Of a DNA stretch of 29,066 nt, positions 8,021 to 16,423 are shown piece after piece. Source of the DNA: Collinsella sp. Lineage in GTDB: Bacteria; Actinomycetota; Coriobacteriia; Coriobacteriales; Coriobacteriaceae. The translations under genes were made by a program, and so were the position numbers. Each line of letters opens with the position of its first letter. Within the stretch, counting starts at the first letter, position 1. Location: the NCBI GenBank assembly GCA_019424965.1, contig JAHYYL010000026.1:1633-30698 (forward strand), in the 5' to 3' direction. The notes below the pieces were generated by a model. It saw only the letters and a list, made by a program, of their open reading frames with translations. It made no database searches and was not told where the DNA came from.

Positions 8021-9355
8021 ATGAAACCAATCGTCGCCGTCGTCGGACGCCCCAACGTGGGCAAGTCCACGCTCGTTAACCGCCTGGCCCAAACCTCGGA
8101 CGCCATCGTCCATGAGTCCCGCGGCGTCACGCGCGATCGCTCATACCACACGGCCGATTGGAACGGCCGCGAGTTCACCATTGTCGACACGGGCGGCATC
8201 GAGCCGCTCAAGAGCGATGACGTCTTTGCCACGTCCATCCGCGACCAGGCCCTCGCCGCCGCCGAGGAAGCCGCCGTCATCCTGTTTGTGGTCGACGGCC
8301 GCACCGGCGTCACCGAGGAGGACGAGTCGGTCGCCCGCATGCTCAAGCGCTGCGACAAGCCGGTCTTTCTACTGGTGAACAAGCTCGACAACCCCGATCG
8401 CGAAAACGACAGCATCTGGGAGTTCTATTCGCTCGGCGTCGGTGAGCCCACGCCCCTCTCGGCCCTGCATGGCCACGGCACGGGCGACCTGCTCGACGAT
8501 ATCGTGGCCCTGCTTCCGGAGGAAGAGGACGAGGTCGCCGATGAGTTCCCCGACGCCCTGAACGTCGCCATCATCGGCCGCCCCAATGCCGGCAAGTCGT
8601 CGCTGTTCAACCGCATCCTGGGCGCCGATCGCTCTATCGTGTCCAACATTGCCGGCACCACGCGCGACGCCATCGACACCGTCGTGGAGCGCAACGGCAA
8701 GCACTACCGCATGGTTGACACCGCGGGTATTCGCAAGAAGAGCACCGTGTACGAGAACATCGAGTACTACTCGATGGTCCGCGGCCTGCGCGCCATCGAT
8801 CGCGCCGACGTGGCACTGCTCGTCGTCGACGCCTCTGTGGGCGTCACCGAGCAGGACCAGAAGGTCATGGGCTTGGCCATCGAGCGCGGCTGCGCCATCG
8901 TGGTGCTGCTCAACAAGTGGGACCTGCTCGACGACGACCGCAAGCGCAAGGCCTGCATGGAGACCGTCGACCGCCGTCTGGGCGTTATGGCTCCCTGGGC
9001 CCAGTACCTGCGCATCTCTGCCCTGACCGGCCGCAGCGTCGAGAAGATCTGGGCGATGGTCGACGCCGCCGAGAAGACGCGCTCGCAAAAGATCACCACC
9101 TCGCGCCTCAACACCTTCCTCACCGACCTGCGCGAGTTCGGCCACACCGTGGTGGACGGCAAGCGCCGCCTGCGCATGCACTACGTGACTCAGACGGGCA
9201 TCAACCCGCCGACGTTCACGTTCTTCGTCAACCACAGCGACCTGGTCAACGACACCTACCAGCGCTACGTGGAGAACCGCATGCGCTCGACTTTCGATTT
9301 TGCCGGCACGCCCATTCGACTCTTCTTTAGGAAGAAGGAACAAAAGGATGCATAA
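8021..9355 (+). CDS. der: Ribosome biogenesis GTPase Der (EngA)
   Basis: Der is a double GTPase needed for 50S subunit maturation. ATG 8021 follows AAAGGAGAG and gives 444 residues, typical for the family. GTPase domain 1 has G1 GRPNVGKST (residues 9-17), DTGG (G3) and NKLD (G4). Domain 2 begins near residue 180 with GRPNAGKSS, then VDTAGIRKKS and NKWDLL. The C-terminal KH-like RNA-binding domain (from about residue 350) includes TSRLNTFL and the HYVTQTGINPPTFTFFVN segment. The last 8 bases overlap the plsY start, indicating coupled translation. Confidence 0.98.
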   Translation: MKPIVAVVGRPNVGKSTLVNRLAQTSDAIVHESRGVTRDRSYHTADWNGREFTIVDTGGIEPLKSDDVFATSIRDQALAAAEEAAVILFVVDGRTGVTEEDESVARMLKRCDKPVFLLVNKLDNPDRENDSIWEFYSLGVGEPTPLSALHGHGTGDLLDDIVALLPEEEDEVADEFPDALNVAIIGRPNAGKSSLFNRILGADRSIVSNIAGTTRDAIDTVVERNGKHYRMVDTAGIRKKSTVYENIEYYSMVRGLRAIDRADVALLVVDASVGVTEQDQKVMGLAIERGCAIVVLLNKWDLLDDDRKRKACMETVDRRLGVMAPWAQYLRISALTGRSVEKIWAMVDAAEKTRSQKITTSRLNTFLTDLREFGHTVVDGKRRLRMHYVTQTGINPPTFTFFVNHSDLVNDTYQRYVENRMRSTFDFAGTPIRLFFRKKEQKDA

Positions 9356-10031
9356 TCCGATTCTGCTGACCGCCATCTGCGCCGTGGTCTCGTTCTTTAT
9401 CGGGGCGATTCCCTTTGGCCTGATCCTGGGCCGCGTGTTCAACCACACGGACATTCGCAAGGCGGGCTCCGGCAACATCGGCACCACCAACGCCCTGCGT
9501 GTGGCCGGCCCCAGGGTGGCCGCGCTCACCCTGCTGCTCGACTGCCTTAAGGGCGCCATCTGCGTTCTTATCGCCCGCCCGCTCATCGCCGATCTGGGCT
9601 ATGGTTTTCCGCCGAACATCATGGCGCCTGGAGCCCCCGGCGACTGGATGCTCGGCGTCATCTGCCTCGCAGCCGTGTGGGGACACATCTTCTCGCCCTA
9701 CCTTAACTTCCACGGCGGCAAGGGTATCGCCGTTGGTCTGGGCGTGATTCTTGCCTGGTACTGGCCCATTGGCCTATCGCTGCTGGGCATGTTTATCGTG
9801 GCCGTCGCCATCACCAAGTATGTATCGGTAGGTTCGCTCGCCGCTGCCATCGGTCTTCCCATTGCTGCTTGCGCGGTCTTTCCGTACAGCAGCCTGGGCC
9901 TCAAATTCTGCATGGCGATGATCGGCATCACCGTGGTGTGGGCCCATCGCTCGAATATCCAAAAGCTCATGGCCGGTAAGGAGTCCAAGCTCTCGTTTAC
10001 CAAGCGCGTCACCGAGCCCGACGATAAGTAG
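9348..10031 (+). CDS. plsY: Acyl-phosphate:glycerol-3-phosphate acyltransferase
   Basis: PlsY makes lysophosphatidate from acyl-phosphate and glycerol-3-phosphate, the first step of phospholipid synthesis in most bacteria. ATG 9348 lies within the last codons of der (ATG and TAA of der share ATGCATAA) and is preceded by GGAAGAAGGAAC, giving 227 residues. Several hydrophobic segments span the protein. The active-site loops are present: GSGNIGTTNALR (about residues 38-49) and HGGKGIAVGLG (about 124-134). The partner PlsX is not in the window. PlsY feeds the upstream PlsC and uses glycerol-3-phosphate made by the downstream GpsA. Confidence 0.97.
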   Translation: MHNPILLTAICAVVSFFIGAIPFGLILGRVFNHTDIRKAGSGNIGTTNALRVAGPRVAALTLLLDCLKGAICVLIARPLIADLGYGFPPNIMAPGAPGDWMLGVICLAAVWGHIFSPYLNFHGGKGIAVGLGVILAWYWPIGLSLLGMFIVAVAITKYVSVGSLAAAIGLPIAACAVFPYSSLGLKFCMAMIGITVVWAHRSNIQKLMAGKESKLSFTKRVTEPDDK

Positions 10032-10040
10032 GAGAGAGTC

Positions 10041-11048
10041 ATGAATGTTGCGCTGATTGGCTCCGGCTCCTGGGGAACCGCCGTCGCCGGCCTTGCTGCC
10101 GCGCGAGCCGAGCGCGTGACCATGTGGGCCCACAGCGAGCAGACGGCCGCCGGCATCAATGGTGAGCACCGCAATCCCCGGTATCTGGTGGACTACGAGC
10201 TGCCCGACAACGTTGTCGCCACGACGGAGTTGGCGCAGGCGCTCGACGGCGCCGAGGCCATCATCTTTGCCGTGCCTTCGACGCATCTTCGCAGCGTGTG
10301 CCACCAGACGGCACCCTTTATTGCCGCCGACACCCCGGCGCTCTGCCTCACCAAGGGCATTGAGCCCGAGTCCGGCCTACTCATGAGCGAGGTCATCGCC
10401 AGCGAGATCGGCAACGAGACGCGTGTGGCGGCGCTTTCGGGCCCCAACCATGCCGAGGAAATCTGCCGTGGCGGGCTTTCGGCCGCCGTCATCGCCAGCA
10501 AAGATCCGCAGATAGGGGAGACCTTTAAGGAACTGCTCCTGTCCACGGCCTTCCGCATCTATCTGTCGCAAGACATGACCGGTGTCGAGGTCTGCGGCGC
10601 CATGAAAAACGTCATCGCCATCGTATGTGGCATCTCCGCCGGCACCGGTGCGGGCGACAATACGCTCGCCCTTATCATGACGCGCGGCCTGGCCGAGATC
10701 AGCCGTCTGGTGCATGCCCGCGGCGGGCAGGCTATGACCTGCATGGGGCTTGCCGGCATGGGCGACCTCATTGCCACCTGCACCTCGGAGCATTCGCGCA
10801 ACCGCACCTTTGGCTACGAGTTCGCTCATGGCGTGTCGCTCGAAGAGTACCAGGCACGCACGCATATGGTGGTTGAGGGCGCCGTCGCGGCCCGCAGCGT
10901 CAGCGAGCTCGCCCGTTCACTGGGCGTAGACATTCCGCTCACCTTTGCCGTGGAGCAAACGCTCTACAACGGTGTTACTTTGGATAGGGCACTCGAGATT
11001 CTTACCGATCGCGTCCCTTCTCAAGAGTTCTACGGACTCACCGACTAA
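10041..11048 (+). CDS. gpsA: Glycerol-3-phosphate dehydrogenase [NAD(P)+]
   Basis: Reduces dihydroxyacetone phosphate to sn-glycerol-3-phosphate, the backbone for PlsY. The 335-residue product starts with the Rossmann motif ALIGSGSWGTAVAG (GxGxxG at residues 7-12). The middle has LTKGIEPESG and ALSGPNHAEEI. The catalytic lysine sits in CGAMKNVIAI, and the C-terminal helical domain has GLAGMGDLIATCTSEHSRN, the substrate and NAD(P) signature. The ATG at 10041 follows AGGAGAG. plsY ends 9 bases upstream, and the adjacency to plsY is functionally coherent. Confidence 0.97.
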   Translation: MNVALIGSGSWGTAVAGLAAARAERVTMWAHSEQTAAGINGEHRNPRYLVDYELPDNVVATTELAQALDGAEAIIFAVPSTHLRSVCHQTAPFIAADTPALCLTKGIEPESGLLMSEVIASEIGNETRVAALSGPNHAEEICRGGLSAAVIASKDPQIGETFKELLLSTAFRIYLSQDMTGVEVCGAMKNVIAIVCGISAGTGAGDNTLALIMTRGLAEISRLVHARGGQAMTCMGLAGMGDLIATCTSEHSRNRTFGYEFAHGVSLEEYQARTHMVVEGAVAARSVSELARSLGVDIPLTFAVEQTLYNGVTLDRALEILTDRVPSQEFYGLTD

Positions 11049-11066
11049 CGCAGAAAGGCTTCTACC

Positions 11067-11738
11067 ATGGGTTCCATTAAAATCGCTCCGTCCGTCCTTT
11101 CGGCCGACATGGCCAACCTCAAGGGCGAGCTCGACAAAATCGCCGGCGCCGACTACGTGCACTTCGACGTTATGGACGGTCACTTTACCGGCAACCTCAC
11201 CTTTGGCGTTGACATCCTCAAGGCCGTCAAGCGCTCCACCAATGTACCGGTCGACGCACACCTCATGGTGTCGAACCCCGACGAGACGGTCGATTGGTAC
11301 GCAGACGCCGGCGCCGATATGATCACCGTACACTACGAGGCCTCCACGCACCTGCACCGCACGCTCACCCATCTGCAGCAGCGCGGCGTTAAGGCCGGCG
11401 TGGTGCTCAACCCCGCCACCCCCGTGTGCGTGCTGGAGAGCATCATCGACGTCGTCGATATGGTGCTGCTCATGAGCGTGAACCCGGGCTTTGGCGGTCA
11501 GAGCTTTATCCCGGGCACCATCGCTAAGCTCCACGAGCTCAGGGCCATGTGCGAGCGTCACGGCGTTTCGCCCCTCATCGAGGTCGACGGTGGCATTTCT
11601 TCCAAGAACATTGTCGAGGTCGTCAAGGCCGGCGCCAACGTGCTCGTGGCCGGTTCTGCCGTATTTAAGTCCGAAGATCCCGCTGCCGAGGTTGCGCTGC
11701 TGCAGAAGCTGGGCAACGAGGCCGCACAGGAGGCATAA
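11067..11738 (+). CDS. rpe: Ribulose-phosphate 3-epimerase
   Basis: Interconverts ribulose-5-phosphate and xylulose-5-phosphate in the pentose phosphate pathway. The 223-residue TIM barrel carries the family motifs in order: IAPSVLSADMANL (residues 5-17), HFDVMDGHF with the metal-binding His and Asp, VDAHLMVSNP, LLMSVNPGFGGQSFIP and IEVDGGIS. All expected metal ligands and the two catalytic aspartates are in place. The ATG follows AGAAAGG at 11053-11059. The next gene starts 6 bases after the stop. Confidence 0.98.
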   Translation: MGSIKIAPSVLSADMANLKGELDKIAGADYVHFDVMDGHFTGNLTFGVDILKAVKRSTNVPVDAHLMVSNPDETVDWYADAGADMITVHYEASTHLHRTLTHLQQRGVKAGVVLNPATPVCVLESIIDVVDMVLLMSVNPGFGGQSFIPGTIAKLHELRAMCERHGVSPLIEVDGGISSKNIVEVVKAGANVLVAGSAVFKSEDPAAEVALLQKLGNEAAQEA

Positions 11739-11744
11739 ACCCTT

Positions 11745-12923
11745 ATGACCGCAGGTCAAAACCGCATACCCGTGAATCTTGACTATGCCGCCTCGACGCC
11801 CATGCGCGCCGAGGCGCTCCTTGCGCAGCGCGAATACGACGACAGCGAGCTTGCCGGCGTCAACCCCAACTCGCTGCATTCGCTCGGCCGCAAGGCTGCC
11901 ACGCGTCTGGAGGTTGCACGTCGCGAGATCGCCCGCAGCTTTGGCGCGCGCGTCCGCCCGTCCGAGATTGTACTGACCAACGGCGGCACCGAAGCCAACC
12001 AGCTGGCGCTGCTCGGTCTTGCCGAGGGCGCTCGTCAGCGCGATCGCAAGCGCAATCGTGTAATCGTTTCGGCCATCGAGCACGATTCGATTCTGGACAA
12101 CCTGCCGTTGCTGCGTGCCGCCGGCTTTACCGTCGACCTGGTGAAGCCCTGCCGCATGGGCTACATTGAGCCTGCCACGCTTGTCGAGCTGCTAGGCGAC
12201 GACGTGGCGCTCGTGAGCATCATGGTTGCCAACAACGAGACCGGCGTGGTGCAGCCCATCCGCGAGCTTGCCGCGGCCACGCATACCGTTGGCGCCCTGT
12301 TCCACACCGATGCCATCCAGGGGTATCTGCATATTCCGCTCGATGTCACCGAGCTGGGCGTCGACGCCATGTCCGTCGCAGCCCACAAGATTGGCGGTCC
12401 CGTGGCATCTGGCGCACTCTACCTTAAGAGCCGCACGCCGCTGCGCCCGCGCATCTTTGGCGGCGGACAGGAGGCCGGTCGTCGTGCCGGCACGCAAGAC
12501 CTGCGAACGCAGCTCGCCTTTGCCGCTGCCGCCTCATCTCTGACGCCCCATGTGGCTCAGGAGCGCGCGAAGCTGCAAGCCCTTTCCGACAAGCTCTACG
12601 CCACGCTTACGGCTCATCCGCGTATTCATGCCACCATGGGCGACTACGCACAGGCCGATCGCCTGCCGGGCATGGTGTCGATCTACGTTGATGGCATGGA
12701 CTCCGAGGAGCTCATCGTCAAGCTCGATGCCGCCGGCTTTGAGGTTTCGGCCGGCTCGGCGTGCTCGAGCGGCAGCATGGACCCGAGCCATGTGCTCAGC
12801 GCCATGGGCATTGGTCGCGAGCAGGCACTAGGTGCACTGCGCATTTCCTTTGACGACCGCGTGAATCCGGACGATCTGGACGAGTTTGCCCAGACGCTGC
12901 TCTCGATCGCAGGTGCCGCATGA
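11745..12923 (+). CDS. Cysteine desulfurase, NifS/IscS type
   Basis: PLP enzyme that takes sulfur from cysteine as an enzyme persulfide for Fe-S clusters or thio-modified tRNA. The 392 residues contain LDYAASTPM near the N-terminus, TNGGTEANQLAL (cofactor phosphate binding), HTDAIQG (PLP-binding Asp), the Schiff-base lysine in VAAHKIGGPV, GGQEAGRRAGTQ, and the active-site loop SAGSACSSGSMDPSHVL with the persulfide cysteine. The loop SACSSG resembles group I (IscS/NifS) enzymes. No IscU or tRNA thiolase is adjacent, so the sulfur acceptor is not clear from context. Its stop overlaps the next start (ATGA). Confidence 0.94.
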   Translation: MTAGQNRIPVNLDYAASTPMRAEALLAQREYDDSELAGVNPNSLHSLGRKAATRLEVARREIARSFGARVRPSEIVLTNGGTEANQLALLGLAEGARQRDRKRNRVIVSAIEHDSILDNLPLLRAAGFTVDLVKPCRMGYIEPATLVELLGDDVALVSIMVANNETGVVQPIRELAAATHTVGALFHTDAIQGYLHIPLDVTELGVDAMSVAAHKIGGPVASGALYLKSRTPLRPRIFGGGQEAGRRAGTQDLRTQLAFAAAASSLTPHVAQERAKLQALSDKLYATLTAHPRIHATMGDYAQADRLPGMVSIYVDGMDSEELIVKLDAAGFEVSAGSACSSGSMDPSHVLSAMGIGREQALGALRISFDDRVNPDDLDEFAQTLLSIAGAA

Positions 12924-13729
12924 TCGTCGCCGAGCTCGAGCGCGCGCTACTGGCACGCTATCCCAAGACGGACACCGAGCCCTGGGACCACGTAGGACTC
13001 TCCGTTGGCGATCCGGCCGCGGAGATCACCGGCGTTGCCTGCGCACTCGATGCGACTGAGGCTAATGTTCGCCGCGCCCAAGAAGCAAGCGCCAACGTGC
13101 TGCTGACGCATCATCCCATATACATCAAGGCACCCGAGGCCTTTTGTCCGGCGGATGCCACACGACCCCAGTGCAGTGCGGCCCTCTACGAGGCTGCCCA
13201 CTGCGGGGTGAGCATTATCTCGCTCCACACCAACCTGGACCGCTCGCACGAAGCCCGTGTCTGCCTGAGCAAGCTGCTGGGTGCCGCACCCGTGAGCTCA
13301 CTGGAGCACGTGGACGACCCCGAGGCCACCGGCCTGGGCGCACTTGCAACGCTCAACGACCCGTGCACGCTGCGCGATCTTGCCACCCGTGCTGCCACGG
13401 CCTTTGGCAGCGACCCGCGTGTGTGGGGCAAAGCTGATCGCCCGTGCCGCACCGTCGCCATTCTGGGCGGCTCCCTCGGTGACTTTGGCGAGCTTGCCAT
13501 CGCCGCGGGCGCAGATGCTATTGTGACCGGAGAGGCCGGCTACCACGTGGCGCAGGACCTTGCCTTGCGTGGCCTGAGCGTGATTCTGCTCGGCCACGAC
13601 CGCTCCGAAGAGCCGTTCGTGGATATCTTGATGAACTCTGCGGTTGACGCCGGGGTCGACCCCCGTCATACGATTAAAATACTGAACCCTTGCCAATGGT
13701 GGACTGTGACAAAAGGAGAGAACTTATGA
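12920..13729 (+). CDS. Nif3-like dinuclear metal centre protein
   Basis: NIF3/YqfO/YbgI family proteins form hexameric toroids with a two-metal site; they are widely conserved but their role is still unsettled. The 269-residue product has the N-terminal segment WDHVGLSVGDPAAEITGVACALDAT, the metal-binding LLTHHPIYIK, SLHTNLDRS, and the C-terminal TGEAGYHVAQDL and LGHDRSEEPF motifs. No PII-like insert domain is present, so this is the short form. It overlaps the cysteine desulfurase by 4 bases and the next gene by 4 bases (ATGA), so translation is probably coupled. The tandem with a coiled-coil zinc-ribbon protein is frequent in actinobacteria. Confidence 0.93.
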   Translation: MIVAELERALLARYPKTDTEPWDHVGLSVGDPAAEITGVACALDATEANVRRAQEASANVLLTHHPIYIKAPEAFCPADATRPQCSAALYEAAHCGVSIISLHTNLDRSHEARVCLSKLLGAAPVSSLEHVDDPEATGLGALATLNDPCTLRDLATRAATAFGSDPRVWGKADRPCRTVAILGGSLGDFGELAIAAGADAIVTGEAGYHVAQDLALRGLSVILLGHDRSEEPFVDILMNSAVDAGVDPRHTIKILNPCQWWTVTKGENL

Positions 13730-14445
13730 GCGCCGGCGCTACGCTACTCAAGCTGCAACAGATCGATTTGGAGCTCGCCCGCAACAAGAGCGAACTTGCC
13801 AATATGCCGGAGCTCAAGGAGCTCGCTTCCAAGCGTAAGACCTATGTAAAGCTTAAGTCCGAGATGACCAAGCTCTATGCCCAGCGCAAGGACCTGGATA
13901 TTGAGTTGGACGATCTCAACACCACCGAGATCCAGACCAACAACGCCATCGAGGCCGCCAAGAAGCGCCACGTCGACGGCTCTGACTACCGCGAGGTCCA
14001 GGATCTGGAAAACGAGCTCGCCACCCTGGCAAAACGCCTGGACAAGATCGAGCACACCCGCAAGGACGTTGTCGTCGCACATAAGGAAGCGCTTGACCGC
14101 GAGGCTCGCGCGCAGGCCATCATCGCCAAGTTCGAGGAGGGTGTAAAGGCCGATACCAAGGCCGCCCGTGCCAAGGCTGCCGATCTGCAGGCTCAGATCG
14201 ATGCCGCCACCAAGGAGCGCACCGCGCTTGCCGCCACGCTGCCGACCGACGTGCTCACCGATTACGAGCGCCTGCTCAAGCAGTTCCGCGGCCTGGCCGT
14301 CGAGACCATCAAGGGCAACATCCCCACGGTCTGCCACACCGCGCTGCAGGCGTCGTCCATGAGCGACCTCAACCATGACGGCAGTGAGATTACGCACTGC
14401 CCGTACTGCCACCGCCTGCTGGTGCTCCCGAGCAAGGAAGCTTAA
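13726..14445 (+). CDS. Coiled-coil protein with C-terminal (atypical) zinc ribbon
   Basis: A 239-residue member of the DUF164-type zinc-ribbon family (called CdsZ in some annotations), of regulatory or unknown function. ATG 13726 shares ATGA with the Nif3 stop and follows AAAAGGAGAG. Residues 1-175 form a long antiparallel coiled coil (LLKLQQIDLELARNKSELANMPELKEL through the Lys/Ala-rich KADTKAARAKAADLQ). The C-terminal knuckle HCPYCHRLLVLP is clear, but the first half of the ribbon, normally CxxCHxxL, reads PTVCHTAL with only one Cys. The site therefore has three cysteines, with nearby histidines that might complete it. It lies between the Nif3 gene and coaBC. Confidence 0.85.
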   Translation: MSAGATLLKLQQIDLELARNKSELANMPELKELASKRKTYVKLKSEMTKLYAQRKDLDIELDDLNTTEIQTNNAIEAAKKRHVDGSDYREVQDLENELATLAKRLDKIEHTRKDVVVAHKEALDREARAQAIIAKFEEGVKADTKAARAKAADLQAQIDAATKERTALAATLPTDVLTDYERLLKQFRGLAVETIKGNIPTVCHTALQASSMSDLNHDGSEITHCPYCHRLLVLPSKEA

Positions 14446-14448
14446 ACG

Positions 14449-15660
14449 ATGGCGGCACCCAACAATTCAATGCAACTTGAGGGAAAAACGATCCTGCTGG
14501 GCATAACCGGCGGGATCGCCGCCTATAAGTCGTGCAATATCGTGCGCCTGCTGCAAAAGCGCGGTGCGCACGTCAAGGTCGTCATGAGCGATCATGCCAC
14601 GGAGTTCGTGGGGCCGCTCACCTTCCGCGCGCTCACGGGTGAGCCCGTTGCTGTGGGCCTATTCGACGACCCCTCCGACCCCATCCACCATATCTCGCTG
14701 GCGCAGGAGCCCGACTTGGTGGTCGTGGCGCCCGCGACGGCTAATATCATCGCCAAGATGGCCAACGGCATCGCCGACGACCTCATTTCCACCACGCTGC
14801 TTGCCACGCCGCGCCCCATTGTGATCGCGCCGGCCATGAACAATGGCATGTGGAAGGCGCCGGCCACGCAGGCCAACATGGCCACGCTGCGCGAGCGCGG
14901 TGTCCACGTTGTGGGTCCGGGTAGCGGCTACCTTGCCTGTGGCGACGTGGACACAGGCCGCATGAGCGAGCCCCAGGACATCGTCGAGGCTGTCTGTGAG
15001 GTGCTCAACCCCGCGCCTCAGGACCTGGCAGACAAGCGCATCGTGATTACCGCCGGCCCCACGCACGAACCGATCGACCCGGTGAGATTCATTGGCAACC
15101 GTTCTTCAGGCAAGATGGGCATCGCCCTGGCGGGGGAGGCCGCACGCCGCGGTGCCGAGGTCACGCTCGTGTTGGGACCGACATCGCTCGATATTCCCCG
15201 CGGCGTGGAGTGCGTGCGCGTGCAGACCGCCGCAGAGATGCTCCAGGCGGCCCTGAGCGCCTTCCAGACGGCCGATGCGGCCATTTGCGCGGCTGCCGTC
15301 GCCGACTACACCCCCGCGGCCCCTGCGGACCATAAGCTCAAAAAGGCCAACGAGCGCTTGGATCGCATCGAACTGGTCGAAACGGTCGATATTTTGGCCG
15401 AGCTCTCGCGCCAGAAGGGCGAGCGATGCGTGATCGGATTTGCGGCCGAGACTGATAACGTTGTCGAGTACGCTGAGCGCAAATTGGCCCGCAAGGGTTG
15501 CGATGCAATTATCGCCAACGATGTCTCGCGCGCCGATTCGGGCTTTGGGACCGACACCAACAAGGCCTGGATTGTGAGCACAACGGGTACGCAAGAACTT
15601 CCCGTACTAACAAAACCCCAGCTCGCAGATACAATTTTGGACTTGCTTCCAAATTTGTAA
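14449..15660 (+). CDS. coaBC: Bifunctional phosphopantothenoylcysteine decarboxylase / phosphopantothenate-cysteine ligase
   Basis: Catalyses two consecutive steps of coenzyme A synthesis: ligation of cysteine to 4'-phosphopantothenate (CoaB) and FMN-dependent decarboxylation (CoaC). The 403 residues have CoaC first: ILLGITGGIAAYKS, catalytic His in IHHISLAQ, APATANIIAKMANGIADDL, PAMNNGMW, and the LACGDVDTGRM substrate flap with its Cys. CoaB follows from about residue 190: VITAGPTHEPIDPVRFIGNRSSGKMG, AAVADYTPA, and KLKK for CTP and substrate binding. ATG 14449 follows AAGGAAG; ATG 14470 is an alternative. This is the last gene of the long plus-strand run, with a tRNA gene 80 bases downstream. 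Confidence 0.97.
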   Translation: MAAPNNSMQLEGKTILLGITGGIAAYKSCNIVRLLQKRGAHVKVVMSDHATEFVGPLTFRALTGEPVAVGLFDDPSDPIHHISLAQEPDLVVVAPATANIIAKMANGIADDLISTTLLATPRPIVIAPAMNNGMWKAPATQANMATLRERGVHVVGPGSGYLACGDVDTGRMSEPQDIVEAVCEVLNPAPQDLADKRIVITAGPTHEPIDPVRFIGNRSSGKMGIALAGEAARRGAEVTLVLGPTSLDIPRGVECVRVQTAAEMLQAALSAFQTADAAICAAAVADYTPAAPADHKLKKANERLDRIELVETVDILAELSRQKGERCVIGFAAETDNVVEYAERKLARKGCDAIIANDVSRADSGFGTDTNKAWIVSTTGTQELPVLTKPQLADTILDLLPNL

Positions 15661-15668
15661 AAAAGTTC

Positions 15669-15698
15669 TTGCACAAGTCTAAAGTTTCGGGTTAATAT
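15669..15698 (+). promoter_or_regulatory. Putative sigma-70 type promoter of tRNA-Pro
   Basis: TTGCAC at 15669-15674 (4 of 6 to the -35 consensus) and TAATAT at 15693-15698 with an 18-base spacer, in an AT-rich gap between coaBC and the tRNA. The predicted start near 15705 leaves a leader of about 35 bases before the tRNA. An overlapping TATACT at 15696-15701 is an alternative -10 with a longer spacer. Confidence 0.6.
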
Positions 15699-15740
15699 AC
15701 TTCCTGTTGCGAGCGAGAGCAGAGCAACAAACAAAAGCTT

Positions 15741-15817
<77 letters not shown>

Positions 15818-15826
15818 GAAGTTTGC

Positions 15827-15860
15827 AGGTCAGGCACCTAGTGCCTGACCTTTTTTGTTT
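15827..15860 (+). terminator. Intrinsic terminator after tRNA-Pro
   Basis: Perfect 11-bp stem AGGTCAGGCAC / GTGCCTGACCT (15827-15837 and 15841-15851) with a 3-base loop, followed by a run of T interrupted once by G. It lies 10 bases past the encoded CCA. Confidence 0.93.
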
Positions 15861-16279
15861 TAAGCAATTGCTTAGTTTTGATTAAGCAACAGGGTGCCAA
15901 AAATCTACCTACGCGATAATCGCCTTTTGCGGTTACTTGCGCGTTTTGCAAGCGCTTGAGCCGATTTATTAACGCGATATGAATCTACATACGCGTAGCT
16001 GGTATGCAGCCGAGTACAGGCTGTATTTATCGCGGCGATTAACACAGATATAGCGACTATAACGGACAAGCATGTCGCTGTATTTATTCCAGTAGTTCAC
16101 TTGATCGGTGGACAAGTGGGCTGTTGCAACGAAACGCCAAGCGGGATGGGCTCTATACGAGGACGCCGCAGGGTAATGGCGGGGGAGTGCGGCGGGCGCT
16201 CTGAGAGCCGCTGTGTGACCCCATGTCTCCTTAACTCGATAATTTGTGTTTCAAGCCACGAATCGGTCGAGCAATTGCC
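15861..16279. other. Intergenic region with short repeats, no convincing gene
   Basis: About 420 bases between the tRNA terminator and the minus-strand operon terminator. The first half is AT-rich and holds a 14-base near-repeat AATCTACmTACGCG at 15902 and 15982 (one mismatch), an 11-base repeat GCTGTATTTAT at 16020 and 16077, and two odd palindromes GCGATAATCGC (15913-15923) and ATCGCGGCGAT (16029-16039). The second half (from about 16120) is more GC-rich. Short open frames exist on both strands but lack ribosome sites or recognisable motifs. No integrase or clear copy of the tRNA 3' end was found. Confidence 0.6.
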
Positions 16280-16313
16280 AAAAGAAAGGCCCATGCAGGA
16301 TTGCACGGGCCTT
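16280..16313 (-). terminator. Intrinsic terminator of the minus-strand sensor/ABC operon
   Basis: Read on the minus strand, AAGGCCCGTGCA (16313-16302) pairs with TGCATGGGCCTT (16297-16286) around a 4-base loop with one A-C mismatch, then continues as TTTCTTTT (16287-16280, partly shared with the stem foot). It lies about 110 bases beyond the kinase stop. Confidence 0.8.
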
Positions 16314-16423
16314 ACATCAGATCAAATTTGAGCTAGAAGCACCAAATGGGGCAGACGCAACACCATCTCGTCGCGGCCTCGGCGAGCGACATATCGCAGT
16401 CGAGGTAGACATCGAGGAAATCG

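Noticed and set aside
16097..16306. Minus-strand 69-codon open frame downstream of the kinase terminator
   Set aside because: Begins within the terminator stem, has no ribosome site and looks compositionally random.
16101..16331. Plus-strand 76-codon open frame in the tRNA-operon gap
   Set aside because: No recognisable motif, no convincing ribosome site, and it crosses the operon terminator hairpin.
16333..16392. Minus-strand 19-codon frame after the kinase, starting MSLAEAATR and ending in a four-cysteine tail WCCVCPIWCF, as a possible peptide precursor
   Set aside because: No ribosome site before the ATG, and the core has no Ser or Thr for lanthionine bridges. The upstream reading in that frame runs into the kinase gene out of frame. 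Probably a chance frame.
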